Assembly (NCBI GenBank): GCA_030605915.1
Contig: JAUWHM010000009.1
Span: 1-19,083, forward strand
Source of the DNA: Nitrospirota bacterium
Lineage (GTDB): Bacteria; NPL-UPA2; JAGMAN01
Direction of reading: 5' to 3'
DNA length: 19,083 bases
Shown: positions 6,252-13,504 of the stretch, in pieces
How the letters are laid out: each line of letters starts with the position of its first letter
Numbering within the stretch: position 1 is the stretch's first letter
Program-made: the position numbers and the translations under genes
The notes under the pieces: model-generated
The model's input: only the letters and a program-made list of their open reading frames with translations
Told to the model about the DNA's origin: nothing
The model's database searches: none

Positions 6252-7478
6252 ATGGATGTCAAAGCAGTAGAAAGAAGGATAGAGGAGACACCAACTCCTG
6301 AGGTGAAGAAGGTAGCTCTGGCTTATTCTGGCGGACTTGACTCATCACTCTGTCTTAAGCTCCTGCGGGATAAATACAAAGCTAAGGAGACTATCCCGGT
6401 CACGGTTGATGTCGGCCAGGGGGAAGAGGAGATTAAGATAGGCCGGGAGAAGGCGAAGCTTTTCAACCTGGAGCCGGTAATGGTAGATGTCCGGGAGGAA
6501 TTCACTGAGCGCTGGATGGCGAAGGCAATTCAGGCGAATTCTGACTACCTTGGTTACCCGGTCTCTACATCTATGACTCGTCAGCTCATTGCCCGTAAGG
6601 TGGCTGAGGTAGCCCTGGAACGTGGCTGCGATGCCATTATGGAGGGCAGTACCGGGAAGGGTAACGACCAGTACAGAATGCACAATGTCTTCAAATTATT
6701 CGCTCCTGATCTTACTATTCTTGTTCCGGTCAGAGATTTCGATTTAAGCCGGGGGGAAGAGGAAGCACTCTGTAAGAAATGGGGTATACCGCTTACTGAA
6801 GTAATTTCTGGCGGTGACGATAAGACGATGTGGTGCCGTTCCATCGCCAGTGGGGCTATTGACCTTAACCAGGAAATCCCCAAGGAGGTCTGGATGTGGT
6901 ATGTCGTGCCTGAAGATGCTCCTGATGAAGCAACCATACTGGAACTTGAGTTCGAGAACGGTATCCCCACAGCCATAGACGGAAAGAAGATGCCCCTGAG
7001 TGAATTAGTTCCCTATCTGAACGAGGCAGGTGGAAAGAATAGCATCGGCAAGATAGATATGTTTGAGGATGGAATCATTGGCTTGAAATCAAGGGAACTT
7101 TACGAGGCTCCAGCTGCTACCATTATCCTGAAAGTTCACCGCGACTTGGAGCAGCTATGCATGCCGAAGGAGGAGATTCAGTTTAAAAAACAGGTAGAGC
7201 AGCGCTGGGCCTACGTGGTCTACCACGGAGATTGGTATCATCCCCTGAGAGAAGACTTAGACGCCTTCATCGAAAAGTCACAGGGGGTAGTGAATGGCAG
7301 GGTAAAGGTTAAGTTATACAAAGGAACGGTAGACATTATAAGTCGGGAGTCGAGTACAGGTCTTTTCAGCTCGGAGCTTAGATCGCTGAAGAGCAAGGGA
7401 TTCAATCAACAGGACTCTGGCCCGGCTACTAAAATCCATGGACTGCAGTACGAGATATTGGGGAAGAGAAGCCGATGA
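6252..7478 (+). CDS. argG: Argininosuccinate synthase
   Basis: The cytosolic enzyme joins citrulline and aspartate using ATP to give argininosuccinate, the penultimate step of arginine synthesis. At 408 residues it is of normal length. The PP-loop S26-G-G-L-D-S-S has Ser where the family usually has Thr (SGGLDTS), and the second signature EGSTGKGNDQYR is clear. The GIKSRE-type segment near the C-terminal third (GLKSRELYEAPA) is also typical. The N-terminus is about 17 residues longer than usual; ATG 6252 is nevertheless chosen because of the strong AAGGAGGG Shine-Dalgarno 8 bases upstream. A GTG at 6303 would give the conventional N-terminus but lacks a ribosome site. It leads a nitrogen-metabolism block, 52 bp ahead of hisF. 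Confidence 0.95.
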   Translation: MDVKAVERRIEETPTPEVKKVALAYSGGLDSSLCLKLLRDKYKAKETIPVTVDVGQGEEEIKIGREKAKLFNLEPVMVDVREEFTERWMAKAIQANSDYLGYPVSTSMTRQLIARKVAEVALERGCDAIMEGSTGKGNDQYRMHNVFKLFAPDLTILVPVRDFDLSRGEEEALCKKWGIPLTEVISGGDDKTMWCRSIASGAIDLNQEIPKEVWMWYVVPEDAPDEATILELEFENGIPTAIDGKKMPLSELVPYLNEAGGKNSIGKIDMFEDGIIGLKSRELYEAPAATIILKVHRDLEQLCMPKEEIQFKKQVEQRWAYVVYHGDWYHPLREDLDAFIEKSQGVVNGRVKVKLYKGTVDIISRESSTGLFSSELRSLKSKGFNQQDSGPATKIHGLQYEILGKRSR

Positions 7479-7530
7479 ATCCTTGGCAGAAGGACTACCA
7501 GTTAAACAGGGAGGTAGAGAGGAAAAATTC

Positions 7531-8307
7531 ATGAAACCTATTAAGATTATTCCTTGTTTGGATGTGAAGGACGGTCGAGTAGTTAAGGGGATAAAATTCG
7601 TTAATCTAAGAGATGCCCGGGACCCGGTTGAGGCCGCGGTTTCTTATTGTAAAGAAGGGGCAGATGAGCTGGCCTTTTTAGATATCGCCGCCTCGGTTGA
7701 GGGAAGGGCAACGAGATTAGAGTGGGTAAAGAAAGTTGCAGAAGTCGTCCGCCTGCAGCGGATTCCATTCACTGTAGGCGGGGGAATTAGGAATTTAGAA
7801 GATATGGAGGCTTTATTCAACCTGGGAGTAAGCAAAGTTTCCATAAATACTGCCGCTGTTAAAAATCCAGATTTGATAAAGGAAGCATCAGAGCGATTTG
7901 GCAAACAAAGGATTGTGGTAGCCATAGATGGAAGGAAAAACCCGGAAGGAAAAGGCCTGCCGCGACTGGAAGTCTTAATTAAGGGAGGGGCTGAGCCAAC
8001 TGGCCTGGATGTCGTTGAGTGGGCAAAGAAGGTGGAAGCTCTGGGAGCGGGTGAAATTTTGTTGACCAGCAAAGATGCCGATGGCACCAAGCAAGGTTAT
8101 GACCTGGAGATGACCAGGGCAGTGGCTGAGGTGGTCTCTGTGCCTGTAGTTGCCTCGGGTGGAGCAGGAAAACTTGAGCATCTCTACGATGCTGTTACTG
8201 AGGCAGGTGCATCTGCAGTTTTATGTGCTTCAGTATTTCACTTCGGTGAGATTTCCATTAAGGAGGCAAAAGAATACTTGAAAAGTAAGGGGGTGCCGAT
8301 CAAATGA
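7531..8307 (+). CDS. hisF: Imidazole glycerol phosphate synthase cyclase subunit
   Basis: HisF converts PRFAR plus ammonia to imidazole glycerol phosphate and AICAR, feeding histidine and purine synthesis. Ammonia normally comes from the glutaminase HisH, which is not in this window. The 258-residue (beta/alpha)8 barrel keeps both catalytic aspartates, D11 in PCLDVKDGRVVKG and D133 in VVAIDGR, plus the phosphate-binding VGGGIR, INTAAV and ASGGAG loops. ATG 7531 is preceded by GAGAGG; the longer in-frame start at 7438 lies inside argG and is rejected. No other his genes are nearby. The last four bases overlap the next gene (ATGA), so the two are translationally coupled. Confidence 0.95.
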   Translation: MKPIKIIPCLDVKDGRVVKGIKFVNLRDARDPVEAAVSYCKEGADELAFLDIAASVEGRATRLEWVKKVAEVVRLQRIPFTVGGGIRNLEDMEALFNLGVSKVSINTAAVKNPDLIKEASERFGKQRIVVAIDGRKNPEGKGLPRLEVLIKGGAEPTGLDVVEWAKKVEALGAGEILLTSKDADGTKQGYDLEMTRAVAEVVSVPVVASGGAGKLEHLYDAVTEAGASAVLCASVFHFGEISIKEAKEYLKSKGVPIK

Positions 8308-9242
8308 AAATCGAGGCAAAGCGATTTATCAATGAAAAATTGGAAGAGATAAAGAAAGAGGTGGGGAATACAGGGGTGCTGGTTGCCACGTCTGGTGGTG
8401 TTGATAGCATGACCTGTGCTCTTTTAGCTTACAAGGCATTGGGCAAAAGAGCAGTTATACTTTTTATAGACGATGGCCTGATGAGGGAAAGTGATGAAAA
8501 GAGGGCCAGAGAGGAGCTTAAACCCTTTGGTATAACTGTAAAGATTTTAAATGCACAAAAGGATTTCTTCAAGGCTCTAAAAGGAAAAGAAGACCCTGAA
8601 GAGAAACGAAAGGCCTTCCGCCAGGTCTTTTATAAGACGCTGGGTAAGGCAGTTAAGCAAAATAAAGTAGAGTCATTAATTCAGGGCACCATCGCTGCCG
8701 ATATTATTGAAACGAAGGGCAAAATTAAGACCCAACATAACATCTTAAAGCAGATAGGCATTGACCCCAAGAAACGCTTTGGCTTTAGGGTAGTGGAGCC
8801 CCTGCGAGAAATTTTTAAATACCAGGTGAGGCAAGTGGCAAAGGAGTTAGGATTCTCCCCTCGGGTTTATAAACAGATGCCTTTCCCTGGGCCTGGGTTG
8901 GCAACTAGAATAATAGGAGAGGTGACGCCTCAAAAAGTCAAGATTTTAAGACGGGCTACAGCGATAGTGGAAGATGAGATTGAGCAGCTGCGGCCATTTC
9001 AGGCGCTTGCTGTTTTATTGAACGATAAGGCCACCGGCATAAGAAAAGGAAAGAGGTCTTTTGGTAACATCATAGCAGTCAGGTCTGTAGAGAGTAAGGA
9101 TGCCATGACAGCATCGGTCACCAGGGTCCCCTGGCGGATCCTGGAGAAAATCAGGGATAGAATCATAGAGGAGATCCCCCAGGTGGTAAAGGTCCTATTT
9201 GATATCACCCCGAAACCACCAAGCACAATTGAATATATATAG
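8304..9242 (+). CDS. guaAB: GMP synthase PP-ATPase subunit (GuaAb-like), no glutaminase domain
   Basis: This 312-residue protein corresponds to the C-terminal two thirds of bacterial GuaA: N-type PP-loop ATPase with S30-G-G-V-D-S-M-T, the QGTIAADIIE segment, PFPGPGL at 193-199, and the dimerisation domain ending KPPSTIEYI. In the family it adenylates XMP and aminates it to GMP with ammonia supplied by a glutaminase domain or subunit. No glutaminase is fused or adjacent. The lid-loop motif, usually KSHHNVGGLP, is changed here to K142-T-Q-H-N-I, and the His that usually precedes PFPGPGL is Met192. It is either a two-subunit archaeal-type GMP synthase or a diverged paralogue with another substrate. 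It overlaps hisF by four bases. Confidence 0.83.
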   Translation: MKIEAKRFINEKLEEIKKEVGNTGVLVATSGGVDSMTCALLAYKALGKRAVILFIDDGLMRESDEKRAREELKPFGITVKILNAQKDFFKALKGKEDPEEKRKAFRQVFYKTLGKAVKQNKVESLIQGTIAADIIETKGKIKTQHNILKQIGIDPKKRFGFRVVEPLREIFKYQVRQVAKELGFSPRVYKQMPFPGPGLATRIIGEVTPQKVKILRRATAIVEDEIEQLRPFQALAVLLNDKATGIRKGKRSFGNIIAVRSVESKDAMTASVTRVPWRILEKIRDRIIEEIPQVVKVLFDITPKPPSTIEYI

Positions 9243-9298
9243 AAAAAATAAGTGTGGTAATTTGTAAACTTAAGAAATTCTGAAAGGAGATTAAGGAA

Positions 9299-10546
9299 AT
9301 GGCAGAGCAAAACCTATTTGAGATTGTACAAAAGCAGTTGGATGAGTGTGCAAAGATTCTAAAGTTAGATTCTAATGTACATGCAATGCTTCGCGTTCCC
9401 ATGCGTGAGCTTCACGTATCCTTACCGGTTCCGATGGATGACGGCACAATCCGTGTATTTCAGGGGTTCAGAGTTCAGTACAACGATGCAAGGGGTCCAA
9501 CAAAGGGGGGCATAAGATTTCATCCTGAGGAAACAATAGATACGGTGCGAGCGCTTGCTGCCTGGATGACATGGAAATGCGCTCTTTTAGACCTCCCCCT
9601 TGGAGGAGCTAAAGGTGGGATAATCTGCAATCCTAAGGAGATGTCCCAGGGTGAATTGGAACGTTTAAGCCGGGCATACATACAAGCTATATGGCAGTTC
9701 ATTGGCCCTGATAAAGACATCCCTGCGCCTGATGTTTACACAAATCCTCAAATAATGGCCTGGATGATGGATGAGTATTCAAAGATTGCCGGAAAGAATC
9801 AATTTGGTATCATTACTGGTAAACCACTTTGCCTTGGTGGTTCTGCTGGACGCGATGACGGAACGGCTCAAGGTGGGTGGTATACCATTGGTGAAGCGGC
9901 AAAAGAATGTGGCGTAGAGCTTAAGCAAGCCACTGTTGCCGTCCAGGGGTATGGGAATGCTGGATATTATGCAGGATACCGCGGTAAAACTCTCTTTGAC
10001 TCTAAGATAGTAGCTGTTAGTGACACTAAAGGAGGGATATTTAGTAAAGGGGGTCTTGATCCAGAAGCAGTTCGTGAACACAAAGCTAAGACAGGTTCGG
10101 TAATCAATTTCCCGGATACCAAAGCTATTTCCAATGAAGAACTCCTGGAACTTGATGTGGATATACTTATTCCTGCAGCTTTAGAAAATGTCATCACAGA
10201 AAAGAATGCTACAAACATTAAAGCTAAGATCGTTGCGGAATTAGCCAATGGCCCAACTACACCAGAAGCGGATGATATTCTGTATAAAAAAGGTGCTCAT
10301 GTGATACCTGATTTCTTATGCAATGCTGGCGGAGTAACAGTCTCATATTTTGAGATGGTTCAAAACTTCTATATGTACTACTGGGACGAAAAAGAAGTTC
10401 ACCAGCGTTTAGACAAAAAAATGACCGCTGCTTATTACTCAGTACTAAACATTTCCAAGAAATACAACATAAATATGCGGCAGGCTGCCTATGTAGTTGC
10501 TGTTGAACGTATTGTTGAAGCAATGAAACTTCGTGGTTGGGTTTAG
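9299..10546 (+). CDS. gdhA: Glutamate dehydrogenase
   Basis: The enzyme interconverts glutamate and 2-oxoglutarate plus ammonia with NAD(P). The 415 residues fit the hexameric bacterial/archaeal class. KGGIRFHP, the catalytic Lys105 in LPLGGAKGGI, Asp145 in IPAPDVYT, the dinucleotide-binding loop VQGYGNAG near 215-222, and the CNAGGVTVSYFE segment are all present. Cofactor preference cannot be read with confidence. ATG 9299 follows AAAGGAGA by about 8 bases and lies 56 bp after the GMP-synthase-like gene, probably in the same transcript. As the only gene in the block that directly handles free ammonia with a redox cofactor, it could act with the ammonia-dependent HisF, GuaAb-like and GltB-like enzymes. 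Confidence 0.95.
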   Translation: MAEQNLFEIVQKQLDECAKILKLDSNVHAMLRVPMRELHVSLPVPMDDGTIRVFQGFRVQYNDARGPTKGGIRFHPEETIDTVRALAAWMTWKCALLDLPLGGAKGGIICNPKEMSQGELERLSRAYIQAIWQFIGPDKDIPAPDVYTNPQIMAWMMDEYSKIAGKNQFGIITGKPLCLGGSAGRDDGTAQGGWYTIGEAAKECGVELKQATVAVQGYGNAGYYAGYRGKTLFDSKIVAVSDTKGGIFSKGGLDPEAVREHKAKTGSVINFPDTKAISNEELLELDVDILIPAALENVITEKNATNIKAKIVAELANGPTTPEADDILYKKGAHVIPDFLCNAGGVTVSYFEMVQNFYMYYWDEKEVHQRLDKKMTAAYYSVLNISKKYNINMRQAAYVVAVERIVEAMKLRGWV

Positions 10547-10550
10547 GAGG

Positions 10551-10589
10551 AAAAGCCCCTTCTAAACGATTAAAAATCAAGAGGCTTTT
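10551..10589 (+). terminator. Possible terminator after glutamate dehydrogenase
   Basis: AAAAGCC (10551-10557) pairs with GGCTTTT (10583-10589), extended inward by CTT (10559-10561) with AAG (10579-10581) across one mismatch, around a 17-nt loop. It lies four bases after the stop codon. The T-run (TTTT) is short and part of the stem, so efficiency is uncertain; it could act in either direction. The remaining gap to 10817 (271 bp in total without a gene) contains a tandem repeat and no gene I can recognise. Confidence 0.45.
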
Positions 10590-10687
10590 GATTAAGGGCA
10601 TCTTGTAATTAAAATCGGCATTGATTCTCCACGGTTTAACTGCATCTTTGGCTATCGCCAGGCATGTCCACAGCATGTTGCCAGGTC

Positions 10688-10710
10688 AATATTGATATAA
10701 ATATTGATAT
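10688..10710 (+). repeat. Tandem AATATTGATAT repeat upstream of rmuC
   Basis: AATATTGATAT occurs at 10688-10698 and 10700-10710, period 12 bp. Each copy contains the palindrome AATATT, and the pair sits about 110 bp before the rmuC start. It could be two half-sites of a regulator or an AT-rich upstream element; no convincing -35/-10 pair was found around it. Confidence 0.6.
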
Positions 10711-10817
10711 GAATTCCTTTTCAATTTCCCCTCTTCATGGTATCCTATTACCAGCCGCGATGCACCACCAGCACTTTTTACATTAATTTAAGGGCGCTGA
10801 GTTCAGGAGGATGAGAG

Positions 10818-11705
10818 ATGATAACAGAAATTTTGCTCGTAGTTGTTGTAATACTCCTACTTCTCCTGATTTTCTTAATTCATAGAGGTAGAAGTGGCAG
10901 GATTGAAACAAAAGATATTGAATCTGCCCTATCCAAGGTCTGGAGGGAATCGGGCTTAGATGAAAAGGTAGGGGAGCTGACGACCCATGCCCGGGACATC
11001 CGGGAAACTCATAGGTCAATTGAACAGATGCTTCGAGTGCCTAAAGAGAGAGCTTCTCTTGGCGAGCTAAGCTTAGAAACAATTCTATCAGACCAACTTC
11101 CCCCGGATATGTTTGGTATTAGAGAAAGAATTCTTGACGGGAAAACCCCAGATGCCTGCATCAAATCAACTGTCGGGCTAATTTGTATAGATTCTAAGTT
11201 CCCGCTTGATAACTACAGAAAAATGATAGAAGCAGAGGAAGCCAAAGAAAAAGAAAGCTCCAAAAAGCAATTTAGCAGAGATGTCCAGGGTCATCTCGAT
11301 AAAATTTCTGCTGATTATGTATGCCCGGAAAAGGGCTCGGCTGAGTTCGCTTTCGCTTACATCCCTTCAGAAGGGGTTTACTATTTCTTAGTCAATGAAG
11401 CCTACCAAATGCTACGAGATTATACCAGAAAAGGAGTACAGGTAGTATCCCCACTGACTCTTTCACATAAAATCGAACTTATAAAAGCAGGTGTTCATGC
11501 AAAGAAACTTTCCCAAGATGCAGAAAAAGTAAAGAACAATCTCCTTAAGCTTTCACAACGATTCGACAAGATTGATGAAATATGGCGAGTATTTTATAAC
11601 AGTCATTTCAAAAATCTGGAAGGTAAAGCCGAAGAGTTAGATGAAGCCTATAAAAAGCTAAGAGGAGAATTTGATAGAATCTCAAAAATGCCTGAAGAAC
11701 AGTAA
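10818..11705 (+). CDS. rmuC: RmuC-family DNA recombination protein
   Basis: The family is linked to limiting rearrangements at inverted repeats and has a nuclease-like core; its biochemical role is poorly settled. The 295-residue protein has one N-terminal membrane segment (about residues 4-22) followed by a basic stretch, a short helical linker, and the RmuC domain with the family signature IDSKFPLDNY, then FAYIPSEGVYYFL and VVSPLTL. The C-terminal 80 residues are probably coiled coil. It is clearly shorter than E. coli RmuC (about 475 residues), mainly because the coiled-coil linker is reduced, as in many other bacteria. ATG follows GGAGGATGAG. The neighbour downstream starts 27 bp later and is probably cotranscribed. 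Confidence 0.9.
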   Translation: MITEILLVVVVILLLLLIFLIHRGRSGRIETKDIESALSKVWRESGLDEKVGELTTHARDIRETHRSIEQMLRVPKERASLGELSLETILSDQLPPDMFGIRERILDGKTPDACIKSTVGLICIDSKFPLDNYRKMIEAEEAKEKESSKKQFSRDVQGHLDKISADYVCPEKGSAEFAFAYIPSEGVYYFLVNEAYQMLRDYTRKGVQVVSPLTLSHKIELIKAGVHAKKLSQDAEKVKNNLLKLSQRFDKIDEIWRVFYNSHFKNLEGKAEELDEAYKKLRGEFDRISKMPEEQ

Positions 11706-11732
11706 ATCTGGTGTCTAAGACAATAGAAAAAA

Positions 11733-12242
11733 ATGAAGAATATCCTGGTGACTGGCCGCCCGGGGGTGGGGAAGACAACATTGATCAAGAAGGTCATCAA
11801 AGACCTTAAACTGGATGCCGGTGGTTTCTATACTGAGGAAGTGAGGAAGGGAGGCATCCGGCAGGGATTCGAGATCGTTACCCTCAGTGGAAAGAGGGGA
11901 ACATTGGCTTCTGTGAACTTCAAGAGTCCTTACCGAGTGGGGAAATATGGAGTGAACCTCAGAGACTTAGAGGAAGTAGGGGGAGGAGCTATAGAGGAAG
12001 CTATTGAGAAGAATAGCTTTCTTGTCATTGATGAGATCGGCAAAATGGAGCTATTCTCTGAGAAGTTCATTTCTCTTCTCAAGAAAGCGCTGGAAAGTCC
12101 GGTTAATCTCCTGGGAGTGATTAAACTCAAGGATGACCATCTTACCAGCGAGATAAAGAGTCGCCCCGATACCGTGGTCTATTTTTTAGATCGTCAAAAT
12201 TTCTCTCAAGTGGAACAGAAGGTGAAGGAAACCATCAGGTGA
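11733..12242 (+). CDS. THEP1-family nucleoside-triphosphatase
   Basis: This 169-residue P-loop protein matches the THEP1 family, known mainly from archaea, thermophiles and (as NTPCR) eukaryotes, with slow hydrolysis of several NTPs and unknown physiology. Walker A is G8-R-P-G-V-G-K-T15; Walker B is FLVID100-E-I-G, followed by KMEL, the family hallmark; GGFYTEEV and RQGFEIV also match. Length is typical (about 170-190). The start ATG has only a weak ribosome site. It ends 10 bp before the next gene, with which it is probably coexpressed. Confidence 0.87.
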   Translation: MKNILVTGRPGVGKTTLIKKVIKDLKLDAGGFYTEEVRKGGIRQGFEIVTLSGKRGTLASVNFKSPYRVGKYGVNLRDLEEVGGGAIEEAIEKNSFLVIDEIGKMELFSEKFISLLKKALESPVNLLGVIKLKDDHLTSEIKSRPDTVVYFLDRQNFSQVEQKVKETIR

Positions 12243-12252
12243 GCTGTTGAAG

Positions 12253-13407
12253 ATGGAAGGGCCAAGACCAGCTAAGAAAGAAGAATTTGACGAGCTAATG
12301 ATTCTCCTTGACCAAGTATTTAAGCCAGGAGGGGAAAGGAGCCTTCGTGATGAGTTTCCCCACGTCTATATTAACCAGGAAAAGATGCTCAAGAATATGA
12401 TCATCGTCAAGGAAAATGGTCAAGTAGTAAGTCATGCATCCATAATTCCACTCAAGGTTTTTGTCAGTGAAAGCGTTCTGGAAGTAGGGGGAATTGGCGG
12501 GGTAGCCACTAAGGCTAAGTACCGCCGTCGGGGCTTTGCCTCAAGGATTCTCAACTATTGCATCTCCAGGATGAAGGAGTATGGATTCGACATCTCCATA
12601 TTATGGGGCCTGCGCGATTGTTACAGGAGACTTGGTTGGGAGTTAGGTGGGAGAGAATATATCTATACTTTAACCAAGAGGTCGATTCCACTGCTGGATT
12701 CAAAGTCAGCTCAGGTCTGGAAATATGAAGGAGATGAGGGAGATTTAGAAAAGATAATCAGGATTCATGGCCGGGAGCCGATGCACGTTATGCGCTCTCG
12801 GGATACATACAAACTTCTCCTTGGCCTTCCCCCCGACGAGGTTTGGCTGAGCCAAATTGGCCAGAAGGACCATTCCTATGCTGTCATCCGAGGCGAGGGA
12901 AGGAGGAGAATAGTAGCCGAGTTCGGGGGCAAGAGGGAAAGCTTCTCCCAGCTTCTTAAACATATCATTGAACAGTTGCAACTGGAGGAGCTCCTCATCC
13001 CGGCTCCGCCAACCCGTAGTGAACTAACCTCTCTCCTTGTAAAGGTGAGTCTATACTGGACGATAAATCCACTGGGGATGATAAGAATAATTGATTTAAG
13101 GAGATGTTTGGAGAAGTTAAGGGATAATATGAATGCCAACTTAGAGAAATCTGGACAAAGGAGAGGAGAGGTAAGCTTAGAGGTCCGAGATACAGGGCAG
13201 AAAGTTACTCTGGAGACAGACAGAGAGGTTCACATCTCCGAGAAAGAGGTGAGGTCTAAGGTGAGACTGGATCAGCGAGAGATGGTAAGATTAATCTTTG
13301 GCCTGGATTCCCCCAGTCGAGGTTTCCAGCTCAAAAGTGAGCTGGGCCTGCTCCTTGACCAAGTCTTCCCCGTTGACCTTTACCTCCGGAGGCTGGACCA
13401 TATCTGA
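12253..13407 (+). CDS. GNAT-family N-acetyltransferase with Eis-like C-terminal region
   Basis: This 384-residue protein begins with a GNAT acetyltransferase domain: the acetyl-CoA pyrophosphate loop lies in YRRRGFAS (R91-A96), after a GGIGGVAT strand, and ILWGLRDCYRRLGWE is the usual following strand-helix. The middle and C-terminal parts resemble the second GNAT-like and SCP2-like domains of Eis-type enhanced-survival acetyltransferases. Known relatives acetylate amines on aminoglycosides, peptides or proteins; the substrate here is unknown. ATG 12253 is preferred over TTG 12247 because AGGTGAG is about 9 bases upstream of the ATG and only 3 from the TTG. It follows the THEP1 gene closely and precedes leuS by 97 bp. 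Confidence 0.8.
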   Translation: MEGPRPAKKEEFDELMILLDQVFKPGGERSLRDEFPHVYINQEKMLKNMIIVKENGQVVSHASIIPLKVFVSESVLEVGGIGGVATKAKYRRRGFASRILNYCISRMKEYGFDISILWGLRDCYRRLGWELGGREYIYTLTKRSIPLLDSKSAQVWKYEGDEGDLEKIIRIHGREPMHVMRSRDTYKLLLGLPPDEVWLSQIGQKDHSYAVIRGEGRRRIVAEFGGKRESFSQLLKHIIEQLQLEELLIPAPPTRSELTSLLVKVSLYWTINPLGMIRIIDLRRCLEKLRDNMNANLEKSGQRRGEVSLEVRDTGQKVTLETDREVHISEKEVRSKVRLDQREMVRLIFGLDSPSRGFQLKSELGLLLDQVFPVDLYLRRLDHI

Positions 13408-13416
13408 GGAGTAGTT

Positions 13417-13430
13417 GGCCGGCAGGCAGG
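13417..13430. repeat. GGCCGGCAGGCAGG repeat, shared with tsaB
   Basis: The GC-rich motif GCCGGCAGGCAGG (13418-13430) recurs in reverse complement with one mismatch at 18187-18199 inside tsaB. It sits in the short gap before leuS and looks like one arm of a dispersed palindromic repeat. Confidence 0.4.
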
Positions 13431-13504
13431 TGGTTAAGAAGTTTTCTTGCATCAGAGGCGACAGCATGATAAGATTATGGTAGTGGCAGGAAGGAGGTCA
13501 GCAG

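Noticed and set aside
7438..7530. Extended HisF starting inside argG
   Set aside because: HisF families begin right at the KIIPCLD strand; the extra 31 residues overlap argG and follow no ribosome site.
7531..9242. HisF plus PP-loop ATPase as a WbpG/HisF-type sugar amidination system
   Set aside because: The ATPase has the GuaA C-terminal dimerisation domain (KPPSTIEYI) and no WbpG features, and no sugar-pathway genes are nearby.
13408..13504. T-box leader for leuS
   Set aside because: The 97-bp gap is too short and lacks the T-box sequence and a terminator hairpin.
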